From the NCBI GenBank assembly GCA_913044255.1, contig CAJWOI010000133.1, positions 1-7,354 of the forward strand: a DNA stretch of 7,354 nt, in the 5' to 3' direction. Within the stretch, counting starts at the first letter, position 1; every line of letters starts with the position of its first letter. A model generated the notes under the pieces. It was not told the DNA's origin. It did not search any database and saw only the letters and a list, made by a program, of their open reading frames with translations. This DNA is from an uncultured Alphaproteobacteria bacterium (GTDB lineage: Bacteria > Pseudomonadota > Alphaproteobacteria > UBA7887). The position numbers were made by a program, and so were the translations under genes. Positions 1 to 5,560 of the stretch are shown one piece after another.

Positions 1-274
1 GTGCGGCTTGAACTCGGTATTCTCGTTCCACGGCATGTGCGGAGGGCAGCAAATCACCGGGTGGTTTCTTCCGAAGCACCCACTCTCGTTCCCGATATTT
101 GATTAAATACGTGGGATTGGATTGACCAGCACGCATCTGCACGACGTTGACCGGGCCATCAAGTCCGTCAATCTTGGCACATATATAATCGGAAAACTGG
201 CCAACATCGAATTTGTGCGCTTCACGAACCGGAATGGTCTCACTCAATCCTTCGTAGCTAAAATTTCGTGCCAT
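1..274 (-). CDS. Phosphotransferase family protein, ACAD10/11-like (APH kinase fold), N-terminal part
   Basis: The first 91 codons read from an ATG at 272-274 and leave the window at base 1, so the gene is cut by the window edge and not necessarily broken. The translation has the hallmarks of the aminoglycoside-phosphotransferase-like family found alone or fused to acyl-CoA dehydrogenase domains (ACAD10/11). Residues 49-56 read AGQSNPTY, the glycine-rich nucleotide loop, where the family usually has GG. Residues 66-73 read VLRKKPPG, carrying the ATP-binding lysine, and residues 76-88 match the LPSAHAVEREYRV block. The catalytic aspartates lie beyond the window. Family members are thought to phosphorylate hydroxylated acyl-type substrates; the substrate here is unknown. 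A weak GGA lies 8 bases before the ATG. The gene lies 62 bases downstream of the TRAP binding protein on the same strand, so co-transcription is possible. Confidence 0.88.
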   Translation of the reverse strand, partial: MARNFSYEGLSETIPVREAHKFDVGQFSDYICAKIDGLDGPVNVVQMRAGQSNPTYLIKYREREWVLRKKPPGDLLPSAHAVEREYRVQAA

Positions 275-336
275 TTTTGAGTTCCAATTCTCAAACCCAC
301 ATGCCGTAAAACCACGATGCCATTTACAACGTAATT

Positions 337-1416
337 CTAGGCATCACGAAGTTGCATGTATCCAAGTTCCGTAAGAGGAGATAGCGAAATGATTTTCCTT
401 CGGAAATCTGACCAACTCTCATATACTTTTTGGGTAAACGGGTCTTTCTCGGCTGCTTCACGGGCCACGTCTGCACCGGCAGCCAACATGGCCTCATACA
501 CCTCGGAAGGAAACCGTCTTAATTGCACATTGTATTTTTCAAGCAACACACCCAAGGCCTCGGCATTCCCTACGGTCATCTCGCACAACATCCGAAACGC
601 CTCATCGCCTGCAGCCCGCTTTACAATAGCCTTTAGGTCGGAAGGCAACTCCCGAAAGGCCTCAGCATTAATGGTCAAACCCAGCGCGGGACCCGGCTCA
701 TGGACCCCTGGCGCATAATAAAATTTGGCTACCTTGTGAAATCCAAAGGCTAAATCATTATAAGGTGCAACCCACTCAGCTGCATCGATCGCTCCAGTCT
801 GTAGAGCCGGCAAGATCTCAGCACCCGGCAGATTTATTGGGACAGCACCAAGTCGCGTCATCACTTCTCCGCCTAAACCCGGTATCCGCATTCGTAAACC
901 CTTAAAATCCGCCAAGCCATTCATCTCTTTACGGAACCAACCCCCAACGTTGGAACCCCCAGACCCAGCCAAAAATACCTTCAGGCCGAAACCCGCATAG
1001 AGCTCATCCCACAGAGCCTGTCCACCGCCAAAATACACCCAGGCCGCATGTTCTGGTGCCGTGAGACCGCCAGGAACAGAGCAAAAAAATGGCATCGCGG
1101 AATGCTTGGCAATCCAGTAATACGGGGCGTCGTGACCCATTTCTGATATACCCTCACGAACCGCATCGAAGACCTCGAATGGTGGAACGAGTTCACCGCC
1201 CCCGTAAACTTTGACCTCGAGGCGCCCGTCAGACATTTCATGGATCGAGTCCGCAATCCTTTGGGTGCCAGTGCCAATTGCCGGGAAATTTTTGGGCCAA
1301 GCGGTAATTAACTTCCATTTAAACCGTCCCTGCGCAATGGCAGGAGCCGCAAAACTCGCCGCAGCGAGCCCAGCACTAGCACGGGCCGCACTTCGGATAA
1401 ATGTACGTCTTTTCAT
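337..1416 (-). CDS. TRAP transporter substrate-binding protein, DctP/TakP family, Tat-exported
   Basis: This is a 359-residue periplasmic solute-binding protein of a tripartite ATP-independent periplasmic (TRAP) transporter. The N-terminus carries a twin-arginine signal (RRTFIRSA, residues 3-10), a hydrophobic stretch and an AIAQ-like cleavage site near residue 29. Residues 74-79 (GELVPP), 159-164 (GWFRKE), 173-177 (GLRMR) and 213-220 (AEWVAPYN) match the TakP-type subfamily that binds 2-oxo acids and related carboxylates. The Arg of GLRMR and the Glu-Trp pair 214-215 sit where that family contacts its carboxylate ligand. An AGGGGGG ribosome-binding site lies about 5 bases before the ATG. No DctQ or DctM membrane subunit is present, so it is an orphan here or its partners lie elsewhere. 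It follows the dioxygenase by 79 bases on the same strand, and the two may be co-transcribed. The ligand is not predictable; family assignment is firm. Confidence 0.95.
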   Translation of the reverse strand: MKRRTFIRSAARASAGLAAASFAAPAIAQGRFKWKLITAWPKNFPAIGTGTQRIADSIHEMSDGRLEVKVYGGGELVPPFEVFDAVREGISEMGHDAPYYWIAKHSAMPFFCSVPGGLTAPEHAAWVYFGGGQALWDELYAGFGLKVFLAGSGGSNVGGWFRKEMNGLADFKGLRMRIPGLGGEVMTRLGAVPINLPGAEILPALQTGAIDAAEWVAPYNDLAFGFHKVAKFYYAPGVHEPGPALGLTINAEAFRELPSDLKAIVKRAAGDEAFRMLCEMTVGNAEALGVLLEKYNVQLRRFPSEVYEAMLAAGADVAREAAEKDPFTQKVYESWSDFRRKIISLSPLTELGYMQLRDA

Positions 1417-1495
1417 AAATCCCCCCTACGGAATTCGCCACTATGGTTTCGCATTTTGGCCGCCGTATTTTTTACAACTAAGGTAAACAAAATTC

Positions 1496-2167
1496 TTAAT
1501 CGCGAGTGAGTACGAGGTCAAATTTTCCGACCCTCACACCATCGGCACGTATCTGTTGGAAATCAACCAATAGCGCATGTTTCTCCTCCATCGACTCCAA
1601 GTTGTTTAACAGATAGTCATGATCGTTCTGCTCGTGGCCAGCGAAATACATCTGAGTAGTTAAAGACGAGAATGCTGATCTAACCTTGAAGTGGATATGC
1701 GGTGGCCGAATCCAATCACCCCCAGCGGGGTAAGAGCCGGGCATGATACTCATAAACCGATAATGTCCGTCCTTATCGGTAGCAATACGCGCGTAACCCT
1801 GAAAATTTTTGTCGATTGGGTACTTATTAGACAAATCCTGGGGATGCGCATATCGGCCTTCTGCATTGGCCTGCCAAATTTCTAGAATGCAATCGCCAAC
1901 TGCACGACACCTGTCGTCACGAACCTGACCAATAACCTCGATTACCTCACCGGATGCACGCCCAGTTCCACCAAGGACCTTTGTCATATCCCAGTCTGAT
2001 TCAAGCACGTGCTCCGGATAGAACGGTCCCTCTGCTTGCCTCGGTGTGACCATACAAGCCGCATGACTCGAGTTCCCTAGGGCTAACGTTGCGGTACCAG
2101 CAAGGGCGCCCCTCACGAGCGCTCGACGCGAAATTCGACGTAATTTTATCAATTCACCCGTCATCAC
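1496..2167 (-). CDS. Exported intradiol ring-cleavage dioxygenase (protocatechuate 3,4-dioxygenase / catechol 1,2-dioxygenase-like)
   Basis: A 223-residue non-haem Fe(III) intradiol dioxygenase of the PcaH-like superfamily, which cleaves catecholic rings between the hydroxyl-bearing carbons to give muconate-type dicarboxylates. The four expected iron ligands are visible: Tyr106 (GRYAHP), Tyr146 (GSYPAGG), and His157 and His159 (IRPPHIHF). Arg154, three residues before the first His, matches the active-site arginine of protocatechuate 3,4-dioxygenase. The N-terminus has a Tat-like signal (SRRALVRGA, residues 13-21, then a hydrophobic stretch to about residue 37), so the enzyme is probably exported, unlike the cytoplasmic PcaGH heterodimer. 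No second subunit is adjacent. The start is a GTG at 2165-2167 directly followed by an in-frame ATG at 2162-2164; GAGGG lies 9 bases before the GTG and 12 before the ATG, which favours GTG. The actual substrate is unknown. Confidence 0.92.
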   Translation of the reverse strand: MMTGELIKLRRISRRALVRGALAGTATLALGNSSHAACMVTPRQAEGPFYPEHVLESDWDMTKVLGGTGRASGEVIEVIGQVRDDRCRAVGDCILEIWQANAEGRYAHPQDLSNKYPIDKNFQGYARIATDKDGHYRFMSIMPGSYPAGGDWIRPPHIHFKVRSAFSSLTTQMYFAGHEQNDHDYLLNNLESMEEKHALLVDFQQIRADGVRVGKFDLVLTRD

Positions 2168-2295
2168 CGCATGAATCCCTCGTCTAAACCAACCGAAGCC
2201 ACTAAATTAGCTTGTACGTTAGCATAGAAAAGTATTGCGTCAGATTCTAGGCTGGTATCACCACGCATCATGAAGGCGAACAAGGGGAGAAAACA
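2168..2295. promoter_or_regulatory. Divergent intergenic region between dioxygenase and SDR genes
   Basis: These 128 bases separate two genes read in opposite directions and must hold a promoter for each unless transcription enters from outside. No strong -35/-10 pair is visible on either strand. On the minus strand CTGACG and TAACGT are 16 bases apart, which is a weak match. The pentamer TTAGC occurs twice, at 2207-2211 and 2219-2223, 12 bases apart, and could be a regulator half-site, but this is speculation. The SDR ribosome-binding site, AGGGGAG, lies at the right end. Confidence 0.4.
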
Positions 2296-3054
2296 ATGAC
2301 CGAATCGAAAAGGGTGGCACTTGTCACCGGGGCAGGCTCTGGCGTTGGCCGTTATGCTGCACTCGCTTTGTTAAAAGATGGTTTCTCAGTGACAATAGCG
2401 GGACGGAGGGCAGAGGCTCTGGAAGAAACAATTAATCTGGCCGGTGAGAATAACTCGAACACATTGGCAGTGCCAACAGATGTTACGGATCCCGCCGCCG
2501 TAAGCAAATTGTTTGAGAGCACAAAGAACCGGTTTGGGAGACTGGACCTTTTGTTTAACAACGCCGGGAGGGGAGCACCAACTAAACCACTCGAAGAATT
2601 ATCGGTAAAACAGTGGACCGATGTCGTTGACGTAAATCTCACCGGATCTTTCCTTTGTACACAAGAAGCCTTTAGGCTGATGAAAGATCAGAACCCCATG
2701 GGCGGGCGCATTATCAACAACGGCTCGGTATCTGCCCATGCACCCCGCCCAAACTCTGCACCCTACACAGCGACGAAACACGCGATAACGGGGCTCACCA
2801 AATCAACGTCTTTGGACGGACGTAAATATGACATCGCCTGCGGCCAAATTGATATTGGCAATGCAGCTACGGACATGACCGCAAGAATGAAGGACGGTGT
2901 CCCGCAACCGGATGGCAAATTAATGGCTGAGCCCACCATGGATGTGGACAACGTATCCCGGGCGGTATTATACATGGCCAACTTACCGCCGGATGCCAAC
3001 GCACAATTCATAACGATTATGGCCACGAAAATGCCCTACTTGGGTAGGGGTTGA
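2296..3054 (+). CDS. Short-chain dehydrogenase/reductase (classical SDR)
   Basis: A 252-residue classical SDR, the usual length for the family: a cytoplasmic NAD(P)H-dependent alcohol/ketone oxidoreductase with a Rossmann fold. Visible motifs are the dinucleotide loop TGAGSGVG (11-18), GRR at 36-38 after the second strand (arginines here favour NADP(H)), DV at 62-63, NNAG at 88-91, Asn114, catalytic Ser144, and Tyr157 with Lys161 in YTATK. The Ser-Tyr spacing of 13 and the Asn-Ser-Tyr-Lys tetrad are intact, so the enzyme should be active. The segment after the active site (CGQIDIGNAATDM, 182-194) differs from the usual PG-containing loop, suggesting a distinct subgroup. AGGGGAG six bases before the ATG is a strong ribosome-binding site. 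It is divergent from the dioxygenase gene, so a shared pathway is possible but not shown. The substrate is unknown. Confidence 0.94.
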   Translation: MTESKRVALVTGAGSGVGRYAALALLKDGFSVTIAGRRAEALEETINLAGENNSNTLAVPTDVTDPAAVSKLFESTKNRFGRLDLLFNNAGRGAPTKPLEELSVKQWTDVVDVNLTGSFLCTQEAFRLMKDQNPMGGRIINNGSVSAHAPRPNSAPYTATKHAITGLTKSTSLDGRKYDIACGQIDIGNAATDMTARMKDGVPQPDGKLMAEPTMDVDNVSRAVLYMANLPPDANAQFITIMATKMPYLGRG

Positions 3055-3066
3055 ACAGCTCTACGT

Positions 3067-3104
3067 AGTAACATGAGATTGAATTCTCTCCCTAAGTTGT
3101 TACT
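3067..3104 (+). terminator. Possible weak hairpin after the SDR gene
   Basis: AGTAACA (3067-3073) and TGTTACT (3098-3104) form a perfect 7-base inverted repeat beginning 13 bases after the SDR stop codon, and GAGA/TCTC inside the loop can form a second small stem. No run of T follows, so it is not a classical intrinsic terminator; it may still slow transcription or protect the mRNA 3' end. Confidence 0.3.
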
Positions 3105-3196
3105 CACCTTTAGCCTAGAGGTGCAAAACCATCATCGTTAGAAATTTAACTTGGCCAAAGTGCTAAAAGGACAGTAGTTGTGGGCGAAAACTTTAT

Positions 3197-3283
3197 CGGC
3201 GCGTGGTGGAATTGGTATACACAACAGACTTAAAATCTGTCCCCTTTTAAGGGTTGTCGGTTCGAGTCCGACCGCGCCGACCA
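3197..3283 (+). tRNA. tRNA-Leu (anticodon UAA), CCA encoded
   Basis: The 87-base sequence folds as a complete class II tRNA. The acceptor stem is CGGCGCG (3197-3203) with CGCGCCG (3273-3279), discriminator A and encoded CCA at 3281-3283. The D-stem is GTG/CAC. The anticodon stem is ACAGA/TCTGT with loop CTTAAAA, giving anticodon TAA at 3231-3233, which reads leucine codon UUA. A long variable arm (CCCTT/AAGGG) is typical of leucine tRNAs. The T-arm is GTCGG/CCGAC around TTCGAGT. No convincing promoter is seen upstream; TTGGCC at 3151-3156 is a weak -35 candidate. Its 3' part is repeated twice downstream, at 4065-4085 and 5128-5199, which marks it as a likely integration target. Confidence 0.97.
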
Positions 3284-3351
3284 TAACTTACTAATAGTCT
3301 CCGCATTTTCCTCAAGCTCAGAAATTACGGAACAAAAACTATTAAACAGGA

Positions 3352-3379
3352 GTGACATTTCAAAATTGTTTTCTATATT
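3352..3379 (+). promoter_or_regulatory. Predicted promoter of the pentapeptide-repeat gene
   Basis: GTGACA (3352-3357, five of six matches to TTGACA) and TATATT (3374-3379, five of six to TATAAT) are separated by 16 bases. Transcription would begin near 3386, about 40 bases before the ATG at 3426. This argues against a TTG start at 3366, which would lie upstream of the transcript. Confidence 0.5.
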
Positions 3380-3425
3380 CTATATCATTGGTTGCAGAAG
3401 GGATCAGGGAAGAGGAATAAGACGA

Positions 3426-4022
3426 ATGGAGAATCTTATGAGGGTCCAATGCCTTGTGATACTTCTATTGTTAGTGATTGCGAGTGCGAAAGCCACTGCA
3501 TTTGACAAAGAAGATCTCGCTCGCCTCGAATCAACCAACCAATGTCCGGCGTGTGATTTGCGCGGCGCTAATTTGTATCAAATGGATTTGAGTGGAGCCG
3601 ATTTGGTTCAAGCTGACCTAAGAGGAGCTCAATGTGTTGCAACTAATTTCCGTGGTGCAAATTTGACTGGCGCTAATTTCAAGAACGCTAATTTGTTGGG
3701 AGCTAGCTTGGCAGGAGCAACCTTGAGCGCTGCAAATTTTGCCAAATCAAATTTAAGGGTCGCAGATTTCACAAGACTAAATTTAAGTGGGATTAATTTT
3801 CGCGGAGCTAACCTATACGATACTAACTTGAAGGGCGCCGACCTGACTGACGCAGACTTGCGTGACGTCTATTTGTATTCAGCAAATCTGAGTGGGGCAA
3901 ATTTAACCCGGGCGAATCTATCAAACTCTAAAATATACTATCACCAGTTAAAAGCGGCCCATCTCTGCCGCACCCTGACCCGTTTTTGGGGCGAACTTAG
4001 TCAAGGGTGTCCAGCGTATTGA
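3426..4022 (+). CDS. Exported pentapeptide-repeat protein
   Basis: A 198-residue protein with a signal peptide (hydrophobic core LVILLLLVIAS, likely cleavage after AKATA at residue 25), so it acts in the periplasm or outside the cell. Residues 44-170 are about 25 consecutive pentapeptide repeats of the A(D/N)LxG type (RGANL, SGADL, KGADL and similar), which form a right-handed quadrilateral beta-helix. A CPAC motif (Cys40, Cys43) just before the helix and two cysteines in the C-terminal tail (181, 195) may be disulfide caps. The family is structural and no activity can be assigned; being secreted, it is unlikely to be a Qnr-type gyrase protector. The frame is open back to a TTG at 3366, but the promoter position and signal peptide favour ATG 3426, or ATG 3438, which has GGAG six bases upstream. 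The gene sits alone between the tRNA-Leu and its first 3' fragment, as the sole cargo of a small insertion. Confidence 0.92.
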   Translation: MENLMRVQCLVILLLLVIASAKATAFDKEDLARLESTNQCPACDLRGANLYQMDLSGADLVQADLRGAQCVATNFRGANLTGANFKNANLLGASLAGATLSAANFAKSNLRVADFTRLNLSGINFRGANLYDTNLKGADLTDADLRDVYLYSANLSGANLTRANLSNSKIYYHQLKAAHLCRTLTRFWGELSQGCPAY

Positions 4023-4064
4023 TTGCCTGGTTAGGTTTTGGCTTGACGTACCTACACTAGGAAC

Positions 4065-4085
4065 CGAGTCTGACCGCGCCGACCA
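4065..4085 (+). repeat. tRNA-Leu 3'-end fragment (candidate attachment-site remnant)
   Basis: These 21 bases match the intact tRNA-Leu from inside its T-loop to the encoded CCA (3263-3283) with one substitution (20 of 21). The sequence before and after does not match the tRNA. A direct repeat of a tRNA 3' end lying downstream of the intact gene in the same orientation is the classical footprint of integrase-mediated insertion at the T-loop. It closes a segment of about 0.8 kb that carries only the pentapeptide-repeat gene. Confidence 0.8.
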
Positions 4086-4118
4086 CTGCCACCGACGATT
4101 CTAGTGTTTTCGTCAATA

Positions 4119-4148
4119 TTGAGGCGGCTGAAAAATAAGTGGTAAAAT
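4119..4148 (+). promoter_or_regulatory. Predicted promoter of the methyltransferase gene
   Basis: TTGAGG (4119-4124, four of six matches to the -35 consensus) and TAAAAT (4143-4148, five of six to the -10 consensus) are 18 bases apart. The start site would be near 4155, giving a leader of about 44 bases before the ATG at 4199. The leader has no clear Shine-Dalgarno sequence. Confidence 0.45.
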
Positions 4149-4198
4149 AGGGGCAAAATTATTGCTCACAGAACGTGGTTGCTTGAAAACAAATACCT

Positions 4199-4969
4199 AT
4201 GCCCGAATCTCCTCCTGATGCGCTAGGCCAAGACTCACAAATATCCCCATCCGCTTGCCAAATATGCGGTAACGACGCACCTGCTATTTTTGCCTCCAAA
4301 AATGGATATCAATTATACCAATGTCAGGACTGTCACCTCGTATATGTAGACCCGATGCCTAGTGCCGATGAACTGGCGGCGCTGTATAACAATGCGTACG
4401 ACGACACAACTGCTGGGTACTTTGCCAAATCGGAGAAAATACTGCGTCGGTCCCGTCGTCGGCTTGCTCGCATAAGACGCAAGGTAGCAGGTGGCAGATT
4501 TCTCGACATCGGATGCAATGGTGGCTTTACTGTGGAGGCCGCACGTGAGCATGGTTTTGAGGCTTTTGGGATTGAGCTTGATGCAGTATCACTTGCCTAC
4601 GCCCAAGACCATTTCCCCGCCAATAACTACTTCCACGGCCGAATAGAAGATTACCCAGTTAAAAACCTTTTCGATGTCGTCTATTGCTCGGAGGTCATAG
4701 AACACGTTGCCGACGTCAATGGTTTTCTCTCTGCAATTACCCGCCAAATGAAACGAGGCGCAATACTCTATTTGACCACTCCAGATATCAGCCATTGGCG
4801 AACACCCAAAAACATTAACCAATGGGATGCCTTTTGCCCGCCCGCACATTGTTTGTATTTCAATCCATCAAACATGACCCGACTCCTCCACCGTCACGGA
4901 CTGAGAGTTCTTCGGAGAATCTGGCCATGGAAACCTGGCATTAAACTTTACGCACGTCGAGCCGACTGA
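4199..4969 (+). CDS. Class I SAM-dependent methyltransferase with N-terminal zinc ribbon
   Basis: A 256-residue cytoplasmic methyltransferase. Residues 20-45 hold two CxxC pairs (CQIC at 20-23, CQDC at 42-45) followed by HLVYVDP, a zinc-ribbon head common in methyltransferases linked to surface-sugar and natural-product modification. The catalytic domain follows: motif I LDIGCNGG (102-109) binds S-adenosylmethionine, the acidic residue closing strand 2 is in FGIELD (123-128), FDVVYCSEVIEHV (158-170) matches the post-motif of the Methyltransf_11/23 type, and ILYLTTPD (189-196) is the later strand. The acceptor substrate is unknown. The ATG is the first start after an in-frame TGA at 4184-4186 and lies before the zinc ribbon, so the start is well constrained although no Shine-Dalgarno is seen. 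No sugar-biosynthesis neighbours are present; it stands alone between two tRNA-Leu 3'-end copies, suggesting horizontal arrival. Confidence 0.93.
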   Translation: MPESPPDALGQDSQISPSACQICGNDAPAIFASKNGYQLYQCQDCHLVYVDPMPSADELAALYNNAYDDTTAGYFAKSEKILRRSRRRLARIRRKVAGGRFLDIGCNGGFTVEAAREHGFEAFGIELDAVSLAYAQDHFPANNYFHGRIEDYPVKNLFDVVYCSEVIEHVADVNGFLSAITRQMKRGAILYLTTPDISHWRTPKNINQWDAFCPPAHCLYFNPSNMTRLLHRHGLRVLRRIWPWKPGIKLYARRAD

Positions 4970-4989
4970 ATTCGCTCATGTGGAGTTGA

Positions 4990-5118
4990 AAACCTAGTCG
5001 GCTGGAAGCATTAAAGGCACAGGAGAAAGTCGCAGAAGGTATTAGAAAATCCTCAAACACGGTAATTTTGCCGGCAGAGGTGGCAGATCTCTTCGGGGCG
5101 TTTGTGGCAGTCAGTATC
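4990..5118 (+). pseudogene. Possible C-terminal remnant of an SPFH/stomatin-like (QmcA-type) protein
   Basis: In the frame of 5002-5004 the sequence reads a protein-like segment: LEALKAQEKVAEGIRK at 5002-5049, then SSNTVILPAEVADLFGAF at 5050-5103. A short helix ending in A-L-K, a basic or Asn-rich turn, a (V/I)xxP(x)E strand and a closing glycine helix resemble the C-terminal tail of SPFH/band-7 membrane proteins such as QmcA. The frame is closed upstream by TGA at 4987-4989, and no SPFH domain precedes it, since the methyltransferase gene lies there. If the resemblance is right, the rest of the gene was lost when the upstream segment arrived. The open frame runs on without homology through the tRNA-like copy to a stop at 5278-5280, so it is not a normal gene end. 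The assignment is by eye and tentative. Confidence 0.4.
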
Positions 5119-5127
5119 CAAGGGCGT

Positions 5128-5199
5128 TGGCGCGCTGAAACAGACTTAAAATTTGTCCCCGTTTATGGGTTGTCGGTTCGAGTCCGACCGCGCCGACCA
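5128..5199 (+). pseudogene. tRNA-Leu-like copy lacking the D-arm
   Basis: This 72-base copy of the tRNA-Leu(UAA) gene at 3197-3283 has six of seven acceptor 5' bases (5128-5134). Only five bases replace the 20-base D-region. From the anticodon stem to CCA (5140-5199), 57 of 60 bases match. The anticodon TAA is kept. Every substitution in a stem still pairs as G-U: acceptor position 1, one pair of the anticodon stem, and a double change in the variable arm. Without a D-arm it should not form the normal L shape and is probably a decayed tRNA, but it could be processed as a tRNA-like RNA. It also forms the right-hand direct repeat of the methyltransferase segment. Confidence 0.8.
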
Positions 5200-5560
5200 T
5201 CTCCAAAGCCCATCTTCGAACTATTTTGGACCCAACCAATCGTGTTCGCTTTGGCCACAAACATCAGCGTTCCATTGTGAACGGGTGAAATCGTACCTTT
5301 TGTCTATTTCCCTGCAAATTGCCCTCGGGAAAAGTTCGACCAACCGTTTGTTACAGCCAATTTCGGTGGCATAAATTTCCCTGCACTCGTCGGAATATGC
5401 CGTCAAAATGCACCAAACGATAAGTTGGCAAACTAGCATTACCGTTTACATCTCCTATCGTCCGTGTAAACACATCAAAGTTCGATGTTATTCCGAATTT
5501 ATCAAACGCTACTTACCAGGCCTCGTGCTCAACCCCGACGCACCACGTCCCCATTTCCTA
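5200..5560. other. Gene-free spacer of 361 bases
   Basis: No recognisable protein or RNA gene lies here. The open frames (for example 5221-5439 on the minus strand and 5153-5374 on the plus strand) give translations with no familiar motif and uneven composition. The only structure noted is an inverted repeat at 5444-5471. The stretch lies between the tRNA-like copy and the 3' end of the cinA-type gene, so it may be decayed sequence at the edge of the insertion. Confidence 0.6.
5444..5471. repeat. Inverted repeat GTTTACA-N14-TGTAAAC
   Basis: A perfect 7-base inverted repeat, GTTTACA (5444-5450) and TGTAAAC (5465-5471), surrounds a 14-base spacer. No T-run follows on either strand, so it is not a standard terminator, although it lies about 90 bases beyond the cinA-type stop codon. 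It could be a binding site or a chance match. Confidence 0.4.

Noticed and set aside
356..718. Plus-strand 120-residue frame
   Set aside because: It is a shadow on the opposite strand of the well-supported TRAP binding-protein gene.
3391..3408. The residues VAEGIR readable here also occur in the SPFH-like remnant at 5029-5046
   Set aside because: The similarity stops after six residues on both sides, so chance is the simplest explanation.
3352..3420. Short GTG frame of 22 codons ending five bases before the pentapeptide-repeat ATG, as a possible leader peptide
   Set aside because: Its start overlaps the predicted -35 element, its Shine-Dalgarno spacing is wrong, and the peptide has no recognisable attenuator or pause motif.
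3556..3940. Short repeated DNA words resembling a tandem repeat or array
   Set aside because: The periodicity comes from codons of the pentapeptide repeats (GCTAATTTG-like); there are no conserved repeats with unique spacers, so it is not CRISPR.
5068..5280. Plus-strand 70-residue frame starting with TTG
   Set aside because: It is the end of the SPFH-like remnant reading through the tRNA-like copy; most of it is translated tRNA and spacer sequence.
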